24,033 nucleotides of DNA from CAISIP01 sp041581405 (GTDB taxonomy: Bacteria; Pseudomonadota; Gammaproteobacteria; Burkholderiales; Burkholderiaceae_C). The stretch lies in assembly GCA_041581405.1 (NCBI GenBank), contig JBFIDI010000021.1, positions 1-24,033 of the forward strand, in the 5' to 3' direction. Under the pieces are notes generated by a model. The model made no database searches. It saw only the letters and a list, made by a program, of their open reading frames with translations, and was not told the DNA's origin. This document shows positions 15,880-22,901 of this stretch, piece after piece; position 1 is the stretch's first letter; each line of letters starts with the position of its first letter. A program made the translations under genes and the position numbers.

Positions 15880-16200
15880 TCAGCTCCCGATCACCCGTGT
15901 CTGCGCCGCCACCGGCAACAGCGGTGTGCCATTGGGCGCGCACACCGCCTGGCTGTCCATCAGCACCAGCGGCTGGCCGTTGGACATGACCCGGGTCGCG
16001 GCCACGACCCACTGGCCGGTCACGCATGGAACCGGACTGCCCGACACGTTGAACGGACAGCCGGCCACGGTATAAGGTGCGGTCATCGTCACCGTCGGCT
16101 GCCCGCCGACCAGCACGCGCGGATTGGGCGCCGTCGGCATCGCGCTGCCGCCGTGGGCACACAACACGGTGGCGCCGACGTGGAGCAGGGGGCCGGGCAT
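15880..16200 (-). CDS. PAAR-like spike-tip protein
   Basis: A 106-residue protein that reads LLHVGATVLCAHGGSAMP at its start, with GQPTVTMTAPYTVAGCPF and DSQAVCAPNGTPLLPVAAQT later. This is the pattern of eCIS PAAR-like proteins: repeated small beta-hairpins with Cys and His residues that can bind metal at the cone tip (Cys11 and His13 near the N-terminus, three more Cys downstream). PAAR proteins cap the spike trimer, sharpen the tip and can carry cargo. No extra toxin domain is attached here. It sits directly between the gpV-like spike and gp25 genes, as expected. Start 16200 is chosen because it begins the conserved fold and follows GGGAG at nine bases; an upstream in-frame start at 16254 would add an Arg/Ala-rich leader unlike the family. 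Confidence 0.88.
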   Translation of the reverse strand: MPGPLLHVGATVLCAHGGSAMPTAPNPRVLVGGQPTVTMTAPYTVAGCPFNVSGSPVPCVTGQWVVAATRVMSNGQPLVLMDSQAVCAPNGTPLLPVAAQTRVIGS

Positions 16201-16201
16201 G

Positions 16202-16276
16202 TCAGCGGACTCCCTGCATGGCCAGGCCCGCCGCGCGGGTGCGGGCATGTGCATCGGTGCGGTGCGGGCCGGTCAT
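16202..16276 (-). other. 24-codon mini-ORF bridging the spike and PAAR genes
   Basis: The gap between the gpV-like and PAAR-like genes is filled by an open frame starting one base after the gpV-like stop and ending one base before the PAAR-like ATG (MTGPHRTDAHARTRAAGLAM, then QGVR). The GGGAG used by the PAAR-like gene lies inside it. It has no clear similarity to the 63-bp repeat. It may be chance in GC-rich DNA, where stops are rare. Confidence 0.2.
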
Positions 16277-16277
16277 G

Positions 16278-16787
16278 TCATACCACCGTGAGCGCGCCGT
16301 TGTTGACGGTGACGGTCGGGCCGACCAGCGTGATCGCCGCACCCCTGCCGTTCTGGATGTAGATGCCGGTGTCGTTGACGATCAGCGTCGCACCGGTGGC
16401 ACTCTTGATCATGATGCCGCCGGTCGGCCCCGGCAGGTCCGAAATGGTGATGCCGTTCTGCAACGTGGTCTGCAGCGTCAGCGCCTGAACGCCCGGCGGC
16501 GTCTGCAGCGCCATCGCCGGCACCTCGGCGGCGCTGCCCCAGAAACAGCCGGTCCAGATCGGGAAGTCGGCATTGCCCTGTTCGAACTCGACCCAGACGC
16601 CCGAGCCGATCACCGGCAGCGCGAACATGCCGTTCTGCAGGCCGGCGACCGGCACGCAGGGCATGGCCCAGCTGGCCGGCGCCAGCCCGGCGACGTCGGG
16701 CACCTGCACCTGCAGCCGGCCCTGCTGCATCGGATCCACGTTGTTGAGCACCATGCCGCGGTACTTGCCGAGATAACGCTCAGTCAT
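16278..16787 (-). CDS. gpV/gp5-like baseplate spike protein
   Basis: A 169-residue protein. Residues about 5-80 form the OB-fold of phage baseplate assembly protein V and VgrG gp5 domains: YRGMVLNNVDPMQQGRLQVQ, then VPDVAG and IGSGVWVEFEQGNADFPIWT, with GxF/GCFWG closing the fold. The C-terminal part (TLQTTLQNGITISDLPG, MIKSATGATLIVNDTGIYIQ) is a short run of Thr/Ile/Asn-rich strands typical of the trimeric beta-prism of the spike. With the gp27-like protein upstream and the PAAR-like protein downstream it forms the central needle. Start 16787 is supported by GGAGG eight bases upstream; the in-frame upstream extension to a GTG at 16853 is a degenerate repeat and not part of the fold. Confidence 0.92.
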   Translation of the reverse strand: MTERYLGKYRGMVLNNVDPMQQGRLQVQVPDVAGLAPASWAMPCVPVAGLQNGMFALPVIGSGVWVEFEQGNADFPIWTGCFWGSAAEVPAMALQTPPGVQALTLQTTLQNGITISDLPGPTGGIMIKSATGATLIVNDTGIYIQNGRGAAITLVGPTVTVNNGALTVV

Positions 16788-16923
16788 CGGACATGCCTCC
16801 GCGTTGTGCGCCGCGGGCCATTCGGCTTGGGACGGGCCGGCGGCTCGCCGCACCAGCCTCGGTTCCAGCTTGGCCGTTCCATTGCCGCACGACGCAGCCA
16901 GGGGTCGAAGCAGGATGTGTCAT
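16780..16923 (-). other. 47-codon mini-ORF bridging the gp27-like and spike genes
   Basis: An ATG at 16921-16923 overlaps the stop codon of the gp27-like gene (ATGA). The frame stays open for 47 codons, beginning MTHPASTPGCVVRQW and ending RGGMSDD, and stops just inside the spike gene. It crosses a degenerate copy of the 63-bp repeat (16796-16850). There is no ribosome site of its own, so any translation would come from re-initiation. I do not claim a functional peptide. Confidence 0.25.
16796..16850 (-). repeat. Degenerate dispersed copy of the 63-bp repeat upstream of the spike gene
   Basis: This stretch aligns over about 54 bases with the middle unit of the tandem repeat at 22901-23089 with roughly four in five positions identical, sharing CCTCCGCG, GCCATTCG, CTTGGGA and CGGCGGCTC in the same order on the plus strand. 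Read on the minus strand its end supplies the GCGGAGG ribosome binding site of the spike gene, the same placement as at the tandem array. Confidence 0.7.
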
Positions 16924-18059
16924 GCGGGCACCACCGGGGTGATCGACACGAGCCCGTTGCGTGTCAGGTTGAAACTCTGGCGGATCTCGCCGCGCTTGAG
17001 CGTGCTGGTCACGCTCTGCACGTAATACAGGCCGTCGTAGGCGACACCGGCGCCCCGCACGCCGACCAGCTTGCGCGCGCGCAACATGCGGCCGTACCGC
17101 AACACGTCCAGGCTGCCGGTGGCGGTGACGGCGTCCTGCGACTTGCCGGCTTCGGCCAGCCCCTTGGATATGGCTTGCATCGGATTCATCTTGGCGGTGT
17201 CCTTCATCACCTTGAGGTTGGCCAGCGGCGTCGGCAGCAGGCCCAGCGGCGGTTGCAGCGGGTTGAGGTCGGGGATCGGAATCGGAATCGGCGCACGCGT
17301 GAGCGCGTTCTGGATGAACACGATGGGCAACACGCCCTTGGTCGGGTCGAAGCTGAAGTTCAGCGACTCCACGTTGGTGTGCGCGTCCATGTCGATGTTC
17401 AGCGCCGGCTGCGGAATGCCGACCTTGATCTCGGGCCCGAAATACGCGATGTTGGTCATCGGCACCTCGCCCGGCTCGATGTAGAACACATGGCCGACCT
17501 CCTGCGCCATCTGCCGGATGTAGGCCAGGTCGCTGCCTTGTTGCGCCGGTATGCGCTCGACCGGGATCGGCACGTCCGGGAAAAACGACGGGATCGGCAT
17601 CGGGATGATGCCGAACGCCGCATATTTGGCACAGATCAGCGCGAACCGCGCCTCGACCGGCATCGCCGGATACGGCAGGCCGCTGAAGTCCAGCATGTCC
17701 ATGACCCGGGTCAGGTCCTCGCCGGTCACGGTGATGCTGCCGCTCTGGCCGTTCTGTCCGGCCTGCACCTCGACGTTGGTGACCACGCCGTCGAACAGCG
17801 GCTGCGGCCGCCCGCCCAGCGTGACGATCAGCACCACGCGCAGCGGTGGCGTGCCCACGCTGGTGTTCTGCCCGACCGCGATCAGGAAGATGGTGTTGAG
17901 TTCGGACTTGCTGGTGACCTTGAACTGCAACTGGAAGCCGCTGGCGCCATCGGCGGCCGTGGTCGCGGTGACCGTGTCGAGTGCGTCGATCATCATCGCC
18001 GGTACCGGCACCGGAACCACCGGGCCGATCAACAGCGACAGATGCACGGCATCAGTCAT
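16920..18059 (-). CDS. gp27/phage-protein-D-like hub protein (VgrG N-terminal type)
   Basis: A 379-residue protein of the size of phage tail protein D and eCIS hub proteins. An N-terminal beta-barrel part includes SGFQLQFKVTSKSELNTIFL and LFDGVVTNVEV (about 30-95), followed by GSITVTGEDLTRVMDMLDFS, the family hallmark for the gpD/gp27 fold. A second barrel includes AYIRQMAQEVGHVFYIEPGE (about 195-215). A Pro/Ile-rich loop (APIPIPIPDLNPLQPPLG, about 260-280) and the C-terminal YDGLYYVQSVTSTLKRGEIR complete it. It forms the trimeric hub between inner tube and spike. Start 18059 has GGAG six bases upstream and overlaps the end of the LysM gene by eight bases. The next gene is the gpV-like spike, the separate counterpart of the second half of a fused VgrG. 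Confidence 0.9.
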   Translation of the reverse strand: MTDAVHLSLLIGPVVPVPVPAMMIDALDTVTATTAADGASGFQLQFKVTSKSELNTIFLIAVGQNTSVGTPPLRVVLIVTLGGRPQPLFDGVVTNVEVQAGQNGQSGSITVTGEDLTRVMDMLDFSGLPYPAMPVEARFALICAKYAAFGIIPMPIPSFFPDVPIPVERIPAQQGSDLAYIRQMAQEVGHVFYIEPGEVPMTNIAYFGPEIKVGIPQPALNIDMDAHTNVESLNFSFDPTKGVLPIVFIQNALTRAPIPIPIPDLNPLQPPLGLLPTPLANLKVMKDTAKMNPMQAISKGLAEAGKSQDAVTATGSLDVLRYGRMLRARKLVGVRGAGVAYDGLYYVQSVTSTLKRGEIRQSFNLTRNGLVSITPVVPA

Positions 18060-18414
18060 CGGAGGCTCCGGGCACACCCTGGGGCAGCGTGATGCGCAGC
18101 GTGCGCCCGACGGTGGCCGTCAGCGCATCGGGGCGCATGGCGCCGTTGCCATCGCACAGCCGCCAGTATTGTTGTGCGTCACCCAGCACCTGCGCGGCCA
18201 GGTTGTCGATGCGGTCGCCGGCACGCACGCGGTACTCCCGCTGCGTGGCGAACTGCTCCGGCTGCGGGATGAAGCGGCGGCGCACGTACACCACAGGCTC
18301 GCCGTCGGCACGTTGCCATTGGGCGGTATCGAGCCCGTGGTAACGGCTGTCGGGTGCGAATGCGGGCGCGCTCAGCGCGTTGGCCTGCATGAAGGCCTTC
18401 AGCGGATCGGTCAT
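18052..18414 (-). CDS. LysM-domain tube/hub adaptor protein
   Basis: A 120-residue protein. The C-terminal half is one LysM-type module: YRVRAGDRIDNLAAQVLGDA (about 61-80), then QQYWRLCDGNGAMRPDALTA and VGRTLRITLP. LysM proteins of this type (gp53 or gpX-like) sit at the tube-baseplate junction and help assemble the hub; despite the name they need not bind peptidoglycan. The N-terminal half contains YVRRRFIPQPEQFA, a short linker also seen in related eCIS proteins. The start at 18414 overlaps the stop of the Afp7-like gene (ATGA) and is preceded by an almost perfect AGGAGGT. The stop lies within the beginning of the hub gene, so translation of three genes is coupled. Confidence 0.9.
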   Translation of the reverse strand: MTDPLKAFMQANALSAPAFAPDSRYHGLDTAQWQRADGEPVVYVRRRFIPQPEQFATQREYRVRAGDRIDNLAAQVLGDAQQYWRLCDGNGAMRPDALTATVGRTLRITLPQGVPGASDD

Positions 18415-19067
18415 GGCAAACCTCCTATGCCCAGGGCGTCGAATCCGAAGGTCGCGGCCTTGGTGGCGAGCCGTTCGCGCGACTGCAGGTAGGCCATGAA
18501 CAGGCCGCCGCCCTTGTGGTCGAAGCCCAGGTCGTCGACCGACAACACGCGCAGGCTCAGGTTGATCTTGGCGTTGATCGGGTTGAGCGCCGGATCGAAG
18601 GCCTCCTCGGAAATCGAGAACTCGGTCACCCGCACCGGTGCGATGCGGTTGGCGCCCCAGACGAACAGCGCCAGCGCGGACTGCATCGGCGCGATCTCCA
18701 GCGTGCCGGACGCGGCCAGCGCCTTGCCCGCCAGCAGGTCGCCGGCACTCGGGTTGATCAGCGACTCCAGCACCGCCAGGTGCGGCGCGATGCCGGCCGC
18801 GACGGTGTTCGCGTTCCGGTCGGGAAACTCCAGCTGGTCGGCCGCGTCGATATCGGCCTCGAGCCGGAAGGTTTCGATCGCCGGTCCCTTGAGCCGCAGC
18901 GCCTCGGAACGTTCCGCGCCGTCGCCGGCGCCTTGCACCTGCAGCGAACGCGAGAGTTTCTCCGGGTTGTATTGCAGCGCGATCACGCGGCGCACCTGGG
19001 CCGTCTGCGGGTCGACCAGCACGATGCCGCCTTTGACGATGCGGGGGGACTGGCTGTATCCGCTCAT
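18411..19067 (-). CDS. CIS_tube/Afp7-like adaptor protein
   Basis: A 218-residue protein. VIALQYNPEKLSRSLQVQGA (about 28-47) is the signature of the CIS tube N-terminal domain (Afp7/Pvc7-like), followed by LKGPAIETFRLEADIDAADQ and FVWGANRIAPVRVTEFSISE with EEAFDPALNPINAKINLSLR, all typical. These proteins connect the inner tube to the hub, usually with a LysM protein, and the LysM gene follows immediately with an ATGA overlap. Start 19067 follows AGGAA at six bases and is nine bases after the stop of the second DUF4157 gene. No membrane segment or signal peptide is present, as expected for a particle assembled in the cytoplasm. Confidence 0.92.
   Translation of the reverse strand: MSGYSQSPRIVKGGIVLVDPQTAQVRRVIALQYNPEKLSRSLQVQGAGDGAERSEALRLKGPAIETFRLEADIDAADQLEFPDRNANTVAAGIAPHLAVLESLINPSAGDLLAGKALAASGTLEIAPMQSALALFVWGANRIAPVRVTEFSISEEAFDPALNPINAKINLSLRVLSVDDLGFDHKGGGLFMAYLQSRERLATKAATFGFDALGIGGLP
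18420..18426 (-). promoter_or_regulatory. Near-consensus ribosome binding site of the LysM gene
   Basis: AGGAGGT on the minus strand lies five bases before the ATG at 18412-18414, inside the end of the preceding gene. It is the strongest Shine-Dalgarno sequence in the operon, suggesting high independent translation of the small adaptor protein. Confidence 0.75.
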
Positions 19068-19076
19068 CGTCGATTC

Positions 19077-20471
19077 CTAGAAATGCAGCCGCAACGAGCC
19101 GCCGATGAAGCTGGCCGGCGGCAACGAGCCGGGCGCGGGCGGGGTGTCGGGCGTGGTCAGCTGGCCTTGCGCGCCGAACTCGAAACTGGCCACCGGCACC
19201 TCGCGGCAGGGCGCGCCGACACGCTCGATTTCGGAATGCACGTTGGCGATGGCCGACGCCACCTCGGCAAGGCGGGCGTGCGGCGCGAACGTGCGCGAGA
19301 CCTCGCTGGCCTCCGGATCCGGCGCGGGCGGCGTCTGGACCGCCTGGATCGCATCGCGCAGGCGCGTGCCCGCCGCCGTCAGCGCGGAGCGTGCCGCCTC
19401 CGGGTCGACGGCCCGGCACACGGTGCGCGTGGTCTGCACCGTCAGACCGGCGGCGCCGCGGCCTTCGGTGCTCATGCTGGCATTGGCGATGATGCGCACA
19501 TGCGGCACCGCATTGATGGTCACGCTGAACGAGAACGCGCTGGGGCTGGCGTTGAGCGCGAACACCACGCGTTCGGCGCCGGAGAACGGCACCGGCAGGC
19601 GCAACGCCAGCGAGGCCGGCAGGTCGATCGTCACCGCCGCCGCGCCCAGGCTGAAGGCGATGGTGGTCGAGGGCAAGGACAGGCCGCCTCCGGCGGCGGG
19701 GGCGGGTGCGGCCGTGCCGCCGGTTGCCGGCGCCGCGCCGGGCGCACGTCGCGGACCGGGGGCGACCGGCCCGGGTCGGGTCGCCGGCAGGCCGTAGTTG
19801 GGGGTCAGGCAGGGGTTGCCGGCGACGAGGCCGACCGTGCTGACCCCCGGATGGCAGGCGTGCCAGGCGCGCAGCAGGTGTGACGGGCTGACGGTCGCCG
19901 GGGCCCGGAAGCTGAGCCGGCACAGGCTGGCGATATCGCAACTCGCCTCGGCCATCGAGGCCTCGAATCCGGCGTCGTCGTCTTCGCCGGCGCCCGGTTC
20001 CGGGTCGCGCGACAGGGCCGGGCTCGCGGCGCTGATGTGCGGCATCGGCGCCGTGCCGTCGATGCCGGCGGCGGCACCGCGAGCCTCGTGCTCGCGTTGC
20101 GCCGGACCCAGGTCGGCGCCGCCTGCGCCGCGTTGCTGCACCGCATGGGCCAGTTCGTGCGCGAGCAGGCGTCGGCCGGCCGGGGTCTCGATCGCATCCG
20201 CGCCGATGCCCGCACCAAGCACGACGTGTCGACCGACGGTGAATGCGCGCGCCGCGACCTGCCGGGTCGCGTGCGCGTCGACGTGCACGCGGACATCGTG
20301 CAGGTTCCGGCCGAAACGATGCTCCATGAAGCCGCGGGTGTCGTCGTCCAGCGGTCGGCCGGGGCTGCGCAACACGGCGGCAACGACATCGGGCAGGTGC
20401 AGCGCAGGGTGTGTCGGCACCGTGGACGCAGGTCGGGCGCAGCGGCATGGGGTGTTGTCTGCTCGGCTCAT
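19077..20471 (-). CDS. DUF4157 (eCIS_core) HExxH protein with Pro-rich linker and beta-rich C-terminus, candidate cargo
   Basis: A 464-residue protein. The DUF4157 domain lies at about residues 35-115: RPLDDDTRGFMEHRFGRNLH, VRVHVDAHATRQVAARAFTV, and the zinc-peptidase motif HELAH (His105, Glu106, His109) in LLAHELAHAVQQRG. A disordered acidic stretch (PEPGAGEDDDAGFE) follows, then a Cys-containing segment (CDIASLC, WHACHPG), then an Ala/Pro/Gly-rich linker about 225-260. The C-terminal part (about 265-464) is beta-rich and ends in ASFIGGSLRLHF; I recognise no toxin family. DUF4157 is strongly linked to eCIS loci, where such proteins are proposed effectors or cargo adaptors. The gene follows the other DUF4157 gene by 13 bases and has only a weak ribosome site, so it is probably translated by coupling. 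Confidence 0.87.
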   Translation of the reverse strand: MSRADNTPCRCARPASTVPTHPALHLPDVVAAVLRSPGRPLDDDTRGFMEHRFGRNLHDVRVHVDAHATRQVAARAFTVGRHVVLGAGIGADAIETPAGRRLLAHELAHAVQQRGAGGADLGPAQREHEARGAAAGIDGTAPMPHISAASPALSRDPEPGAGEDDDAGFEASMAEASCDIASLCRLSFRAPATVSPSHLLRAWHACHPGVSTVGLVAGNPCLTPNYGLPATRPGPVAPGPRRAPGAAPATGGTAAPAPAAGGGLSLPSTTIAFSLGAAAVTIDLPASLALRLPVPFSGAERVVFALNASPSAFSFSVTINAVPHVRIIANASMSTEGRGAAGLTVQTTRTVCRAVDPEAARSALTAAGTRLRDAIQAVQTPPAPDPEASEVSRTFAPHARLAEVASAIANVHSEIERVGAPCREVPVASFEFGAQGQLTTPDTPPAPGSLPPASFIGGSLRLHF

Positions 20472-20484
20472 GGCGACGCGGGTT

Positions 20485-22653
20485 TCATGGTTGTGCGGCG
20501 GGAGCGGGTGCGTCCTTGCCGAGCTTCTTGCGGCGCACCTTTTCGTCGGTGGTCCACAGGTCCCTGGTCATCGCCCCGTCGGCGGCCGCGTCTTCGTAAA
20601 AGACCTTGAACGCGTTCGGCTCCGGGTCGTACACGCGCAGCGCGTCGTCCCGCGCGGCCGTGATGGCGTCCTCCTTGGTTCGGGCATCGTCGGGTGTCAC
20701 CTGCTTGTTGTTCACGATGTAATAACGATCCGGACCCGGCGTAGCGGCTTCGCCTTCGGCGGGCTCTTCGCCGGGAAGGGCCTTTTTCAGCAGTGCCACC
20801 GCGTGGCTCGGCTCGACGTCCGGCTCCACCGCCAGGTAACCGACGGGTATGAAGCCCGCACTGCGGAGCAGACGGCTCGCATAGGTGGCGAGCACGTCGC
20901 AGTCGGATTTCAGCCGCATGTCGTTCGGGGCATCCGGGCCCAGGCCGGCCAGCTTGCCGGCCAGGTTCGGTGTCACGTTGCCACGGTCGACATGGAAGAA
21001 GAAGATGTCCGCGATGTGCTGGTAGGCCTCGGTCACCTTGTCCGGGGCGTTCGGGTGCTCCGCGGCCAGGGCCGCACCGATGTCTTCGGTTTCCGCGTCG
21101 AGCCAGGCCTTCAGGGCCGGGAACCGGAGATTGGACGGCGCCTTGATGTCAATGGCGTGCCGGGCGCCGAGCTTGACGAGGTACTCGACATAGAACTTCT
21201 GCTTGTAGGTGTAGACCCACGGCATGTCGCCTTGCATCGTCAGCGCACGCGGTGTTCCGTCAGCGGCTTCGAATTGCGTGCCGTCGTAGCCCGGTTCGAC
21301 GAAATATTCGCTGTCGAGCAATTCGAAGAGGTAGTCCTTGTCCGCCTTCCACAACCAGTCGGAGACCGGCACGCGGGAGGCCACGTCGAACACCAGGATC
21401 TCCGCCAGCGCCTCGCGATAGTCGGCGTCGTTGCGGTACTTCGCCAACGTGGGCTGCAGCGCCGCCAGTACCTTGGCCTTGCCGATCTTTTTCGCGAACG
21501 CACCGGAGCGGTCCGTCAATGATGCCAGCAGCGGGTGGTCGCCCGGACTGGCGGCCCGGGTCGTGAAGAACTGCGACAGCGTCGTCACCTGGTCGGTGCT
21601 GGCGTGTTGCGGAGACTTCGCCACTTCCTCGTATACGTCTTCCTTGTGATCGTCCGGCAATTGGCCGGCGACATCCATGGCTTCGGTCGTGAAGCCGACG
21701 GTTGCCAGGTCGGTCGCGATACTCGCTGCGCGGCTCTCGCGCTGGGTCGTGCCCTTGCTGTCGAGAATCATCAGCGCCAACTGGTAGGCGTCGCGGAACG
21801 CCGTGGTCCAGCTGGCCAGTTTGGCCTTGTCGGTCGGCTTGTCCAGCAGTTCGAAATTCCTGGGTTCGGGCTGATGGGTGATCTCGTACGCCAGCGCCTG
21901 TGCCGTGAACGCGAAATCCCGGTCCGTCGGATCGGTGGAGGGTGAAGGTGTCCTGCCGGCGGCCCAGGCCTCGAGGCGCTTGCGGGCGCGTTCGCGTTCG
22001 GCTTGCTGCTGTTTGCCGGCGGCAGCGTCATCCTCACGCTGGACCAGGGGTCGCGTTCCGTGTTGCTGCACCACATGCGCCAGTTCGTGCGCCAGCAAGT
22101 GCCGCCCGGCGACGCTGTCAGGCGCAAATCGCCCGTCGGCAAAGACCACCTGGTGGCCGACGGTGTAGGCATGTGCTGCGACGTCGCGGGCGGAGGCGGC
22201 GGCCGATGCGTCCCGGTGGATGCGGACGCGGCTGAAGTCGTGGCCGAACCGCGGCTCGAAAAAGGCCCGGGTCGATGGCGCGAGGGGCTCGCCGGAGCGG
22301 GCGAGTGTCTGGTGCACACTGCCCGGTACGGCCTGCCGATGGCCGGACGCGGCCGTGGTGGCACTGCTGCGTCGCGCCAGTGGCGTCGACGTGGCGGGGG
22401 TCGCGCCAGTTGCAGGCGGGTCGGTGTGCAGCACCCGCGCGGCCATGCGGTCGGCCTCGAACTCGAGCGGGTCGTCGCTGGCGCCGACGGCCAGTCGGGC
22501 CTGCAGGCCGAGCATCCGGTCCCGCTGGCAGTCGTCGCACTCGCCCGTCAGTTCCGATGCGTTCTGGCCGCAGGCGCAACTGCGCTGCAGCCACAGGTGG
22601 CCGGTGTCGCTCTGTGCCGCCGAGTTCGCCTGCATCGCGAGAGCCCGGGTCAT
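20485..22653 (-). CDS. DUF4157 (eCIS_core) HExxH protein with probable Cys-His-Asn catalytic C-terminus, candidate effector
   Basis: A 722-residue protein. The N-terminus has a putative zinc knuckle (RSCACGQ then CDDCQRDR) and the motif DDPLEFEADRMAARVL. The DUF4157 domain (about 115-205) contains FEPRFGHDFSRVRIHRDASA and HELAH (His189, Glu190, His193). A long alpha-helical, charged middle follows. Near the C-terminus, KSDCDVLATYASRLLRSAGF has Cys585, EPSHAVALLKK has His617, and YYIVNNKQV has Asn648/Asn649. Order and spacing fit a papain-like or transglutaminase-like triad, which would make this a peptidase, deamidase or crosslinking enzyme; this is prediction. Lines of this gene I counted by hand are about 50-58 % GC against 80 % in one baseplate segment. 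The start overlaps the stop of the 83-residue gene (ATGA) and AAGGGG lies upstream. Confidence 0.88.
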   Translation of the reverse strand: MTRALAMQANSAAQSDTGHLWLQRSCACGQNASELTGECDDCQRDRMLGLQARLAVGASDDPLEFEADRMAARVLHTDPPATGATPATSTPLARRSSATTAASGHRQAVPGSVHQTLARSGEPLAPSTRAFFEPRFGHDFSRVRIHRDASAAASARDVAAHAYTVGHQVVFADGRFAPDSVAGRHLLAHELAHVVQQHGTRPLVQREDDAAAGKQQQAERERARKRLEAWAAGRTPSPSTDPTDRDFAFTAQALAYEITHQPEPRNFELLDKPTDKAKLASWTTAFRDAYQLALMILDSKGTTQRESRAASIATDLATVGFTTEAMDVAGQLPDDHKEDVYEEVAKSPQHASTDQVTTLSQFFTTRAASPGDHPLLASLTDRSGAFAKKIGKAKVLAALQPTLAKYRNDADYREALAEILVFDVASRVPVSDWLWKADKDYLFELLDSEYFVEPGYDGTQFEAADGTPRALTMQGDMPWVYTYKQKFYVEYLVKLGARHAIDIKAPSNLRFPALKAWLDAETEDIGAALAAEHPNAPDKVTEAYQHIADIFFFHVDRGNVTPNLAGKLAGLGPDAPNDMRLKSDCDVLATYASRLLRSAGFIPVGYLAVEPDVEPSHAVALLKKALPGEEPAEGEAATPGPDRYYIVNNKQVTPDDARTKEDAITAARDDALRVYDPEPNAFKVFYEDAAADGAMTRDLWTTDEKVRRKKLGKDAPAPAAQP

Positions 22654-22901
22654 GGCACCAGCCCCTTGACGATATGGCCGGCAATGGCATGGCCGGCCTG
22701 CAGGCCGCCACCCGGCGCCATCGTCACCGGTGCGGCGCGCACGCGCGCCCGATCCCCCGCGGCAAGCATCGTTGTCGTCGCGCCGGGCACCGACAGCAGC
22801 CGATGCAGCTCGGCCTGCAGTCCCGCCGACAGCGCCTGCGCATCGGCGCGATCGATGCCACTGAGCACCAGGCGGTCCACGTGCAACACGATGCGTTTCA
22901 T
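22650..22901 (-). CDS. Small conserved-looking eCIS-operon protein of unknown function
   Basis: An 83-residue protein beginning MKRIVLHVDRLVLSGIDRAD, followed by ALSAGLQAELHRLLSVPGA. The predicted pattern is a beta-strand, then an amphipathic helix, then a Gly/Ala-rich end (APGGGLQAGHAIAGHIVKGL). I associate small proteins with this opening with eCIS loci but know no function. There is no signal peptide or clear membrane helix; the C-terminal stretch is only mildly hydrophobic. The start at 22901 is preceded by GGAGG at seven bases, supplied by the end of the tandem repeat. The stop overlaps the start of the large DUF4157 gene (ATGA). Its place between ATPase and cargo candidates would suit a chaperone or loading adaptor, which is inference. 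Confidence 0.78.
   Translation of the reverse strand: MKRIVLHVDRLVLSGIDRADAQALSAGLQAELHRLLSVPGATTTMLAAGDRARVRAAPVTMAPGGGLQAGHAIAGHIVKGLVP

Noticed and set aside
15880..16254. A longer PAAR-like protein with an N-terminal leader from 16254
   Set aside because: The leader has no family similarity; the ATG at 16200 starts the PAAR-like fold and has a ribosome site.
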